Shown one piece after another: positions 8,770 to 14,276 of a stretch of DNA of 14,276 nt; positions within the stretch are counted from its first letter, which is position 1, and every line of letters begins with the position of its first letter. The notes beneath the pieces were generated by a model. That model worked only from the letters and a program-made list of their open reading frames with translations, had not been told where the DNA came from and searched no databases. This DNA comes from Cytophagales bacterium (lineage in GTDB: Bacteria; Bacteroidota; Bacteroidia; Cytophagales; Cyclobacteriaceae), in assembly GCA_003500135.1 (NCBI GenBank), contig DNTA01000097.1, positions 1 through 14,276 of the forward strand, written 5' to 3'. Both the position numbers and the translations under genes were made by a program.

Positions 8770-8818
8770 TTGGTAAAAGCATTCATATTTACAATTGGAT
8801 CATGAATGCTTTTACTAA
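8770..8818 (+). promoter_or_regulatory. 17-bp hairpin/inverted repeat over the oxygenase start codon
   Basis: TTGGTAAAAGCATTCAT (8770-8786) pairs with ATGAATGCTTTTACTAA (8802-8818) across a 15-nt loop. All 17 positions pair in RNA, with one G-U wobble. The right arm begins exactly at the ATG of the 2OG-oxygenase gene and encodes its first residues (MNAFTN). It could therefore mask the start codon, or in DNA act as an operator for a dimeric regulator. There is no T-tract after either arm, so it is not a terminator. The structure is seen directly; its role is inferred. Confidence 0.6.
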
Positions 8819-9452
8819 CGATGCTTCGTTGAGGGATTCAACGGAAGATCAGATTGTCGTTGCCGCCAATGCACTTGCTGTCGAAGGTTATTACGTTTTC
8901 GAACATTTTATCTCATCAAATGAGGTCTCTTCTTTGATATCTGCCTTGCAAAAACTTGAGGAAGAAGGTAAGTTGAAAAAGGCAGGTATTGGCAATAAAG
9001 ATGAGTTTCAGGTTAACCACGAAATCAGAGGCGATTATATCAAATGGTTGTATCGTGACAGCCCATTCCAAGCAGTTCGGAACTACCTTGAACAAATGGA
9101 TTTGTTGAAATTACGACTGAAGGAGTTGTTATTCCTGCCTCTAATGGACTTTGAATGTCATTTAGCCGTTTATCCGGGCGGGGCAGGCTACCACCGCCAT
9201 AAGGATGCATTTCAACATCGCAATCACAGATTGTTCAGCCTGGTTACCTATCTGAATGTCGATTGGAAAACCGAAGATGGAGGCGCTTTAATGCTCTATC
9301 CCGAAAACGATCAGCCTTTTAAAGTAGAACCCCTTGCAGGTAGGGCCATTATATTTAGAAGTGAAATTGAGCATGAGGTATTGCCAGCCACCAGGGAACG
9401 GATGAGTGTAACGGGATGGTTTCTCAATCAGCCGGCCAATCTAAAAATCTGA
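8802..9452 (+). CDS. 2OG-Fe(II) oxygenase, PHD/SM-20-like prolyl hydroxylase
   Basis: A 216-aa iron- and 2-oxoglutarate-dependent dioxygenase. The iron ligands are His133-x-Asp135 (in YHRHKDAF) and distal His191 (EHEVLPA). Arg200, nine residues after the distal His in RMSVTGWF, would bind the 2OG carboxylate. This His+9 Arg spacing matches human PHD2 (H374/R383). The blocks AGIGNKDEFQ (61-70), IRGDYIKWL (75-83), YLNVDW, DGGALMLY and HEVLPATRERMSVTGWF are typical of bacterial SM-20/PHD-like enzymes, the group that includes Pseudomonas PPHD, an EF-Tu prolyl hydroxylase. A protein prolyl hydroxylase role is thus plausible but not proven. The ATG at 8802 is the only Met before residue 99; it lies inside the right arm of a 17-bp inverted repeat. 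The ABC importer starts 60 nt downstream. Confidence 0.88.
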   Translation: MNAFTNDASLRDSTEDQIVVAANALAVEGYYVFEHFISSNEVSSLISALQKLEEEGKLKKAGIGNKDEFQVNHEIRGDYIKWLYRDSPFQAVRNYLEQMDLLKLRLKELLFLPLMDFECHLAVYPGGAGYHRHKDAFQHRNHRLFSLVTYLNVDWKTEDGGALMLYPENDQPFKVEPLAGRAIIFRSEIEHEVLPATRERMSVTGWFLNQPANLKI

Positions 9453-9512
9453 TTTTGCAGTTAATCCGGTACAGACATTTTTTTGCACACTGGAAATGTT
9501 GTATTTTTTGGG

Positions 9513-10235
9513 ATGGTTCACCTGAAAGGTATTTCCAAAATATATGAAGGCAAATATGTTTTAAAAAACATAGATGTTGAAGTACACAGGGGTGAATTAT
9601 TGGTCATACTCGGGGAAAGCGGAAGTGGAAAAAGTACTTTATTGAAATGCATCAATCATTTGGTGCATCCGGATGAAGGACTTGTTGAGGCGGAGGAAGA
9701 ACTTTTCACCACATCACCTGCCTATGAATGGAGAAGAAAGTTTGGGTATGTATTTCAAAATATCGGCCTTTTTCCACATATGACAGTGCTTGAAAACCTA
9801 TACATTGTGCCTGACATGAATTCCGGGGATTCAACGGACAAATATGATAAAGCTGCTGAATTATTGAAACTGGTCGGGCTTCCGGCAGCACAATTCGGAA
9901 ACAGGTTCCCTTCCGAACTTAGCGGTGGCCAGCAGCAAAGGGTTGGTGTGGCCAGGGCATTGGCTACATCTTCCCCCGTTATGCTGATGGACGAACCTTT
10001 CAGTGCGCTAGACCCCATTACACGATATCAGTTACAACGCGATCTCTTATCCTGGAAGTCTCATTATCATCTGACAATAGTCTTTGTAACCCATGATATT
10101 CGTGAAGCAAGGTTCCTGGCAGACAGGATAGTGATTATGGAAAAAGGTCAAATAGCCCAACTCGGGGTATGGGACGAACTCAGGCAAAATCCGGCAAATG
10201 AATATATTGAGTCATTATTGAATCAGGAATATTGA
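9513..10235 (+). CDS. Osmoprotectant-type ABC importer, ATP-binding protein
   Basis: The ATPase subunit of a quaternary-amine/osmoprotectant (OpuCA/YehX-type) importer. I start it at ATG 9513 (240 aa) rather than the in-frame TTG 9483, because MVHLKGISKIYEGKYVLKN is the normal beginning of this fold. Walker A GESGSGKST is at 34-42, the Q-loop FQN at 81-83, signature LSGGQ at 136-140, Walker B VMLMDEP at 156-162 (Asp160, catalytic Glu161), D-loop SALD and H-loop His194. It ends soon after the core domain and lacks the C-terminal CBS pair found in many OpuCA/ProV proteins, so any CBS-type ionic-strength sensing is absent. Its TGA shares one base with the permease ATG (TGATG at 10233-10237), showing tight coupling. 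The substrate class is inferred from the partner genes. Confidence 0.92.
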   Translation: MVHLKGISKIYEGKYVLKNIDVEVHRGELLVILGESGSGKSTLLKCINHLVHPDEGLVEAEEELFTTSPAYEWRRKFGYVFQNIGLFPHMTVLENLYIVPDMNSGDSTDKYDKAAELLKLVGLPAAQFGNRFPSELSGGQQQRVGVARALATSSPVMLMDEPFSALDPITRYQLQRDLLSWKSHYHLTIVFVTHDIREARFLADRIVIMEKGQIAQLGVWDELRQNPANEYIESLLNQEY

Positions 10236-10834
10236 TGTGGCAGGAATGGATGTCTAGAAGTGATGAAATTTTACGGCTAACGGGCCAGCACCTTGAACTG
10301 GTATTTTATTCTGTTGCAATAGCCGTACTGATTGGTTTGCCTGTCGGCCTTACGATCAGCGTATACAAAAAATCAAGCGGGGCAGCGCTGGCAATAGCTA
10401 ATGTTTTTCAGACACTCCCCAGCCTGGCCCTGTTTGGGATCATTATTCCTTTTTTGGGTATCGGTAAGGTCCCGGCTATCGTCGTATTACTGTTGTACGC
10501 ACTTATGCCCATTGTAAAAAGTGCCTATACAGGCATGCAGGAGGTAGATCATTCACTGCTCGAAGCAGGAAGAGCCCTGGGCCTAAAGCCTTCCGGAATA
10601 TTGTGGAAGATACAAATCCCGCTGGCTTTTCCCACTATTATGAGTGGCGTACGCATTGCTACTGTTATTAGCGTCGGTACGGCTACAATTGCAGCGTACA
10701 TAGGCGCGGGGGGGCTCGGAGCGCTGATCTTTCGAGGTATCAGTCTAAGCGACAATGCACTTATTTTGGCGGGGGCCATACCAGCAGCGCTGCTGGCAGT
10801 TTTTATTGACTTAGCCATGAGTGAGTGGGGTTGA
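10235..10834 (+). CDS. Osmoprotectant ABC importer permease (likely N-terminal half of a split fused protein)
   Basis: A 199-aa membrane permease of the OpuCB/YehW type. It has hydrophobic helices around 21-44, 50-75, 78-98 and 135-158, plus a last one at about 174-195. The cytoplasmic coupling (EAA) motif is EAGRALGLKPSGILWKIQIP at 110-129, which docks on the ATPase. The start is ATG 10235, overlapping the ATPase stop; a TTG three bases earlier is less likely. The end is odd. The product stops at IDLAMSEWG just after a TGAGTGAGTG repeat (10818-10827). Dropping one TGAG unit joins the frame directly to the solute-binding gene (AMSGVEKMLRPARR). The result is the permease-plus-binding-protein fusion of about 510 aa common in this transporter class. 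The permease core itself looks complete. Confidence 0.88.
   Translation: MWQEWMSRSDEILRLTGQHLELVFYSVAIAVLIGLPVGLTISVYKKSSGAALAIANVFQTLPSLALFGIIIPFLGIGKVPAIVVLLLYALMPIVKSAYTGMQEVDHSLLEAGRALGLKPSGILWKIQIPLAFPTIMSGVRIATVISVGTATIAAYIGAGGLGALIFRGISLSDNALILAGAIPAALLAVFIDLAMSEWG
10818..10827 (+). other. TGAG tandem duplication: probable frameshift splitting permease and binding protein
   Basis: TGAGTGAGTG sits at the end of the permease frame. Removing one 4-nt unit gives one continuous frame from 10235 to 11771 (1533 nt, 510 aa) reading AMSGVEKMLRPARRSQERRK across the join. That sequence resembles the end of a permease leading into a linker, then a transmembrane helix and the binding domain. The duplication is seen directly; the fused ancestor is inferred from fused homologues of this transporter class. 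Confidence 0.6.
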
Positions 10835-10838
10835 AAAA

Positions 10839-11771
10839 ATGCTTCGACCGGCACGCCGTTCCCAGGAACGACGTAAAATCTGGAAAAAGAAATGGTTCCG
10901 GGTTTTGGTACTCTTACTAATCGTAGTCAGTTTGTTTTACGCTCTTGTATTTCAAGGAGACTCATCCGGTCGCATAGTAGTTGGCCACAAGCATTTTACC
11001 GAACAAAGGATACTTGGAAGCTTATTGTCGCAATACTTGAAAAAAGAAGGCAACAAGGAAGCCTATCCCATTGAGTTGGGAGGTACCCAGTTAAATTTTG
11101 AGGCGCTGGCAAATGGAGAAATTGACCTTTATGTCGAGTATACCGGTACGGCTTACCAATCGATTCTTTCGCAGAAGAAACCATTGAATTCTAATGATCA
11201 ATCGGCTTATGTCAGAAGCAATTTATTGTCGAAATATGGAATTGAGATAGCAGCACAACTGGGATTTAATAATACCTACACGCTCTCGATGATGCCCGAA
11301 CTGGCCGAAAGATTAGGCGTGGATAAAATCAGTGACCTCAAAAAATTGAATGGTCGCCTAACCCTGGGCAGCAGTTCAGAATTTCTTGACAGGCCCGACG
11401 GCTTGCCTGGTATAAAAGATGTTTATGGAATTACCTTTGGAGAGGTAAAATTATTGGAAATAGGTTTACGTTACGAGGCTTTGGTAAATGGTGAGGTAGA
11501 TCTTATTGACGCGTACAGTACCGATGGCCGTCTGCAAAAATTCAATCTGAGAGTGCTTCAGGACGATGAGGGTTTTTTCCCGGAATATAAAGCAATAATA
11601 TTGGTCAGGCCCGGTTTTAGGCGAGACCATCGTAATCTATTTAAGGCCCTAAAACACCTCCAAAATTCCGTTTCGGGCACAGAAATGCAAAAATTGAACT
11701 ATCAGGTAGAGGAGCAGGGGGTCGCCATAAAAGAAGTGGCAGGGTCATTTTTGAACCGCGATTTTAATTAG
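10839..11771 (+). CDS. Osmoprotectant ABC importer substrate-binding protein, membrane-anchored
   Basis: The solute-binding subunit (OpuCC/YehZ/OpuAC-type), expected to bind glycine betaine, choline, carnitine or a similar quaternary amine outside the inner membrane. From ATG 10839 it is 310 aa; the in-frame GTG 10821 would overlap the permease gene by 14 nt. The first 21 residues are very basic, then a single helix at about 20-38 precedes the binding domain. There is no lipobox Cys and no clear signal-peptidase site, so it should stay anchored. The binding-domain signatures are VGHKHFTEQRILG (48-60), IDLYVEYTGTA (95-105), GSSSEFLDRPDG (177-188), DLIDAYSTDGR (221-231) and EGFFPEYKA (244-252). 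The basic linker plus helix is what a permease-binding-protein fusion has at its junction, supporting a recent split from the upstream gene. Translation may now depend on coupling or re-initiation. Confidence 0.9.
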   Translation: MLRPARRSQERRKIWKKKWFRVLVLLLIVVSLFYALVFQGDSSGRIVVGHKHFTEQRILGSLLSQYLKKEGNKEAYPIELGGTQLNFEALANGEIDLYVEYTGTAYQSILSQKKPLNSNDQSAYVRSNLLSKYGIEIAAQLGFNNTYTLSMMPELAERLGVDKISDLKKLNGRLTLGSSSEFLDRPDGLPGIKDVYGITFGEVKLLEIGLRYEALVNGEVDLIDAYSTDGRLQKFNLRVLQDDEGFFPEYKAIILVRPGFRRDHRNLFKALKHLQNSVSGTEMQKLNYQVEEQGVAIKEVAGSFLNRDFN

Positions 11772-11858
11772 TAAAAACTTAATTTTTTAAAAATTCGCTT
11801 TATCGGGATAGAAAACGACTTAAACGTTGTTTTATAAATAGACCAACAATGCGGAAAG

Positions 11859-12155
11859 ATGAAATTCATGGCGATTGAACGAGCGATAGGTCACCCGTCT
11901 GAAGATGATTTCCATCCTTATTTGAAGGACGAGGCGCACCTGATCTGGAAGTTATACGAGTGCGGCAAATTACGTGAGATATATTTTAACGATGATCACA
12001 GAGCGGTGCTTTTTCTTGAGGGCGAAACTAAAGATGATGTGATGTCATGTCTGGACAAGCTCCCTTTGGTAAAAGCAAGGTTGATTCGTTTTGAAATTCA
12101 TGAGTTACATCCATATCTCGGATTTAAACGGCTGTTTCAATACGATGAAGATTAA
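11859..12155 (+). CDS. Small muconolactone-isomerase-like dimeric alpha/beta-barrel protein
   Basis: A 98-aa protein starting MKFMAIE. It resembles small ferredoxin-like (dimeric alpha/beta barrel) proteins related to the muconolactone isomerase/YciI group. There is a first strand MKFMAIE, a helix around YLKDEAHLIWKLYECG (21-36), a strand REIYFNDDHRAVLFLEG (39-55), a second helix with the DKLPLVKARLI segment (65-75), and a closing FEIHELHPYLGFKRLF (78-93). Family members are commonly annotated as hypothetical, and no reaction can be assigned. The start is supported by a purine-rich GCGGAAAG just upstream. It is followed by a clear intrinsic terminator, so it ends its own transcript. It is not obviously linked to the importer upstream (87-nt gap). 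Confidence 0.65.
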   Translation: MKFMAIERAIGHPSEDDFHPYLKDEAHLIWKLYECGKLREIYFNDDHRAVLFLEGETKDDVMSCLDKLPLVKARLIRFEIHELHPYLGFKRLFQYDED

Positions 12156-12198
12156 TGAATAATTATTTGATCCGTTTTTATTAAAATACAAGCCAAAG

Positions 12199-12222
12199 GC
12201 CATTACATTTTAATGGCTTTTT
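12199..12222 (+). terminator. Intrinsic terminator between the MIase-like gene and dmeF
   Basis: GCCATTA (12199-12205), loop CATTT, TAATGGC (12211-12217), then TTTTT (12218-12222). The 7-bp perfect stem with a T-tract fits an intrinsic terminator for the MIase-like gene. It ends only 12 nt before the dmeF ATG, leaving little room for a separate dmeF promoter and leader, so it could also act as an attenuator. Confidence 0.7.
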
Positions 12223-12234
12223 ATATTTTCGGGT

Positions 12235-13149
12235 ATGCAGAATATCGATACCGATCCCTGGAAACATAGCCATGCCTTTGGTCAACAGGTAAAAAAGAAA
12301 GGCGAAAGCCGTACCATCTGGGTGGTTATCATCAACCTGGTGACCATGGTGGTTGAAATTGTTGCCGGTATACTTTCAGGTAGTATGGCCCTGCTTGCTG
12401 ATGGTCTTCATATGGCTTCGCATGCGGCTGCGCTTACGATTAATGTATTTGCCTATAGATATGCCCGAAAAAATGCGTTCAATAAATCATTTAGCTTTGG
12501 TACCGGTAAGGTGAATTCTCTGGCTGCTTTTGCCAGCGCAGTACTACTAGCGGTCTTTTCACTGATAATGGCTTACGAAAGTGTATCGAGGTTTATCAGT
12601 CCGCTGGATATCCGGTTTAATGAAGCCATTTATGTGGCAATTATTGGTTTGGCAATTAATTTGTTGAGCGCTTTTGTACTTAAAGGAAAACACGGGCATG
12701 GTCATGAACACAAACACGACCACAATCTGAAATCGGCTTATTTGCACGTCATAACTGATGCACTTACCTCAATATTTGCCATTGTTGCCCTGCTGGTGGC
12801 CAAGTATTTTGACCAGGTGTGGCTCGATCCCCTTATGGGTGTTTTGGGCGCTGTATTGGTTGGTAGATGGTCCATTGGCCTGTTAAAAGAAACCAGCCGG
12901 GTATTGTTGGACAAACAACTTTCCCAATCGAAAATTGACCTGGTAACACGTAAGATGGAAAGCATTGATGACACAAAAGTGGCAGATATTCACCTCTGGT
13001 CATTGGGTAGTGGTAAAAATGGTATTATACTTTCAATGGTCACTACCCATCCAAGAGAAATAGCGTTTTACGAAAGCCGCCTTCCCGATGAATTATCTAT
13101 CGTTCACAGTACAATTCAAGTCAACAAACCGGTAGATAAGTCTCATTAA
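12235..13149 (+). CDS. dmeF: CDF-family cation exporter, DmeF-type (Co2+/Ni2+)
   Basis: A 304-aa inner-membrane cation-diffusion-facilitator that exports divalent metal in exchange for protons. The opening HSHAFG, followed by RTIWVVIINLVTMVVEI, matches the DmeF subgroup, which is linked to cobalt and nickel resistance. So do MALLADGLHMASHAAAL, FSFGTGKVNSLAAFASAVLL and NLKSAYLHVITDALTS. TM2 has His59-x3-His63 and TM5 has His171-x3-Asp175, in place of the DxxxD/HxxxD set of zinc-type CDFs such as YiiP. A cytoplasmic His-rich loop (HGHGHEHKHDH, 153-163) and the C-terminal CDF domain (DIHLWSLGSG) are present. The ATG at 12235 is 12 nt after a terminator T-tract. No DmeR-type regulator lies beside it. 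Length is normal and no lesion is seen. Confidence 0.9.
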   Translation: MQNIDTDPWKHSHAFGQQVKKKGESRTIWVVIINLVTMVVEIVAGILSGSMALLADGLHMASHAAALTINVFAYRYARKNAFNKSFSFGTGKVNSLAAFASAVLLAVFSLIMAYESVSRFISPLDIRFNEAIYVAIIGLAINLLSAFVLKGKHGHGHEHKHDHNLKSAYLHVITDALTSIFAIVALLVAKYFDQVWLDPLMGVLGAVLVGRWSIGLLKETSRVLLDKQLSQSKIDLVTRKMESIDDTKVADIHLWSLGSGKNGIILSMVTTHPREIAFYESRLPDELSIVHSTIQVNKPVDKSH

Positions 13150-13190
13150 TCAGTTATTCTATATATCGCAAGAATGCGTCGATTTTTAAC

Positions 13191-13221
13191 TTTTAATGCT
13201 TGTCTTCTGAGCCTAATTTTG
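13191..13221 (+). promoter_or_regulatory. Bacteroidota-type promoter for the lipoprotein pseudogene
   Basis: TAATTTTG at 13214-13221 is an exact TAnnTTTG -7 box. It lies 33 nt before the original ATG at 13254. A weak -33 element (TTTT at 13191-13194) sits 19 nt upstream. The box matches the consensus well; the -33 part does not. Confidence 0.4.
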
Positions 13222-13253
13222 AACTGTATTTTTAATCACCAAACAGAATTTTT

Positions 13254-14052
13254 ATGCAAAAGGGAATAGTATTTGCGGCCCTGATCATTTGATTAATGAT
13301 GTGGGGTTGCAGTGAGAGCGGGGAAGGTGAAATGACACCAAATAAGACCTGCCGTCCAAATGAAATATGCTGGCGTTTTGATGAAGCTACCACTCTACTA
13401 TACGATGATAATGGTGATCTGACATCATATTTCATGTCCGATCAAAACGGGGTTAAAAAACCTATTTATGAAGGCCGTATCACCTATGAAAATGGTCGTA
13501 TGCCCGAGATCACGTTTTACGATATGAATGCTGTGCCTATTGAAAACTACTGGATTGAATTCAATTACCTGGGGCCGGTTCTTACGTGCGAGATAGAACA
13601 CAATATTAATGGCCAGGGGATTGATGAGTTCAAAGAAACGCGCTTTTCGTTCAGGAATGGTAAACAGGTAGAATTGCAATATGTGAATTATCAGTAGGGT
13701 ATTTAGGGTTTTGACAGCCTTACCTGGGAAAATGATAACGTAGTGAAGTGGCGTTTTCTTCACGACGGCGCTATTGGCGCAGTAGCCAGTTATAATATGC
13801 AGTAAGGCGATAAAAAAGAATGTATTACAGGAAATTGGCGGTTATGTATTCGATGATTACAAGTTGATGAGTAGCAATAATGTATTGAATACCACCGGCG
13901 TGAAAGAGAATGCCAATATCAAAGATGGCTACTCTTACCAGTATAATGAATCAAACTATCCAGTCAATCTAAACGTGGCCTACAAGTATGCTTACCTGGT
14001 CATCAAGGAAACAGATACTGACAACTGGATTATGACTAATAATTGCAATTGA
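13254..14052 (+). pseudogene. Bacteroidota lipoprotein pseudogene (DUF4595-like), several stops and a frameshift
   Basis: The original start is ATG 13254, giving the signal peptide MQKGIVFAALII-stop-LMMWGC with a lipobox Cys. A TGA at 13290-13292 interrupts the hydrophobic core. Reading resumes at ATG 13296 for 133 residues, rich in YDDNGDLTSY, ITYENGRMPEITFYD and WIEFNY-type strands, to TAG 13695. More in-frame stops follow (TAG shortly after, and TAA after SYNMQ near 13802). One frameshift near 13817-13823 leads to NVLQEIGGYVFDDYKLMSSN and on to the stop at 14050-14052. The architecture of repeated short beta strands after a lipid-anchored Cys resembles DUF4595-type surface or periplasmic lipoproteins of Bacteroidota; that family call is tentative. 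No single frame could make the protein, so it is counted as dead. The coding periodicity between lesions suggests recent decay. Confidence 0.75.
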
Positions 14053-14053
14053 T

Positions 14054-14083
14054 AAAAAAAGAGGAGATCAAGCCTCTTTTTTT
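14054..14083 (+). terminator. Bidirectional intrinsic terminator between convergent genes
   Basis: AAAAAAAGAGG (14054-14064), loop AGATCAAG, CCTCTTTTTTT (14073-14083). The stem is 11 bp when the A/T arms are counted and has T-tracts on both strands. It lies between the lipoprotein pseudogene (plus) and the racemase gene (minus), overlapping the last two bases of the latter's stop codon. Confidence 0.85.
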
Positions 14084-14276
14084 ATTTAAGTCTTTTTTCG
14101 ATATAGGCTGAATTTAATAACCTCAGGGCCCCCATATACTTCAATTTGAAAGTCACCAGGTCGCCTATTTTGAATTTGTCTTCATTTTCGCCAATATCCA
14201 GTACGAGCATATCCGAACTTCCGCCGACAATTTCTACCGATTCTTTCTCGGGGATTAAATAGGGCTTCCTCAGAAA
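14082..14276 (-). CDS. Alanine/ornithine racemase-family PLP enzyme, C-terminal part (cut by right edge)
   Basis: The minus strand has an open frame entering from the right edge and ending at TAA 14082-14084, giving 64 residues. It reads LRKPYLIPEKESVEIVGGSS, then DMLVLDIGENEDKFKIGDLV and a YMGALRLLNSAYIEKRLK ending. This is the C-terminal beta-domain of the alanine/ornithine racemase-like PLP family: a GxSSD motif, a VGD-type turn (here IGDLV), and the closing LLNSxYIEK. These enzymes racemise amino acids such as ornithine or alanine in the cytoplasm. The PLP lysine and most of the barrel lie outside the window, so substrate and integrity cannot be judged. It converges on the lipoprotein pseudogene and shares the terminator with it. 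Confidence 0.75.
   Translation of the reverse strand, partial: FLRKPYLIPEKESVEIVGGSSDMLVLDIGENEDKFKIGDLVTFKLKYMGALRLLNSAYIEKRLK

Noticed and set aside
9482..9510. TTTG...TATTTTTTG as a promoter for the ABC ATPase gene
   Set aside because: The -7-like box ends two bases before the ATG, so transcription would start inside the gene; the spacing within the box is also wrong.
11772..11858. Promoter or terminator in the spacer before the MIase-like gene
   Set aside because: Only an A/T palindrome (AATTTTTTAAAAATT) and a weak TTGTT/AACAA pair are present; no TAnnTTTG box or GC-bearing stem was found.
13163..13190. CGCA-AGAA-TGCG followed by a T-run as a terminator after dmeF
   Set aside because: A 4-bp stem with three unrelated bases before the T-run; not convincing.
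1..14276. CRISPR array, tRNA/rRNA genes, insertion sequence or defence system
   Set aside because: No regularly spaced repeats, no tRNA-like cloverleaf noticed, no transposase/integrase motifs and no nuclease or defence-type domains were seen.

Overview
The window looks like chromosomal DNA of a Bacteroidota, probably of the Cytophagales type. The reasons are a decayed PorP/SprF-type gene (an outer-membrane family tied to type IX secretion), a decayed small Bacteroidota-style lipoprotein, a TAnnTTTG promoter box, genes mostly without Shine-Dalgarno sequences, and AT-rich spacers. No rRNA, tRNA, CRISPR array, transposase or integrase was seen. The lineage is an inference from gene content.

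Layout. 1-1030 (minus) is a PorP/SprF-like pseudogene with several in-frame stops and at least two frameshifts; it runs off the left edge. It abuts, head to head, the C-terminal half of an F420-reductase-like NAD(P)-binding protein (1032-1424, plus). Both have lost their 5' ends, as if one deletion removed them together. Next come an intact SnoaL/NTF2-like gene (1519-1965) and a short-chain dehydrogenase (2011-2853). A complete tripartite RND efflux operon follows (2969-8731): lipoprotein adaptor, AcrB-type pump and NodT/OprM-type outer-membrane factor, the last two overlapping by 4 nt. A prolyl-hydroxylase-like 2OG-Fe(II) oxygenase (8802-9452) has a 17-bp hairpin overlapping its start codon. 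An osmoprotectant-type (glycine betaine/carnitine/choline) ABC importer occupies 9513-11771. A small MIase-like alpha/beta-barrel protein (11859-12155) ends in a terminator lying directly against a DmeF-type Co/Ni cation-diffusion exporter (12235-13149). A lipoprotein pseudogene (13254-14052) and a bidirectional terminator follow. The right edge cuts the C-terminus of an alanine/ornithine-racemase-family gene (minus).

How the genes work together. The intact part is an envelope-transport neighbourhood: drug/toxicant export (RND), compatible-solute import (ABC) and divalent-metal export (DmeF). No local transcriptional regulator is visible. I see no strong candidate for a wholly new system. The two most unusual signals are (i) an importer whose permease and solute-binding protein look like one ancestral fused protein of about 510 aa, split by a 4-nt TGAG tandem duplication at 10818-10827, and (ii) the long hairpin that would sequester the start codon of the oxygenase. 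Three pseudogenes plus the split gene make the window rich in small indels and nonsense changes; whether this is real decay or sequence error needs raw reads.
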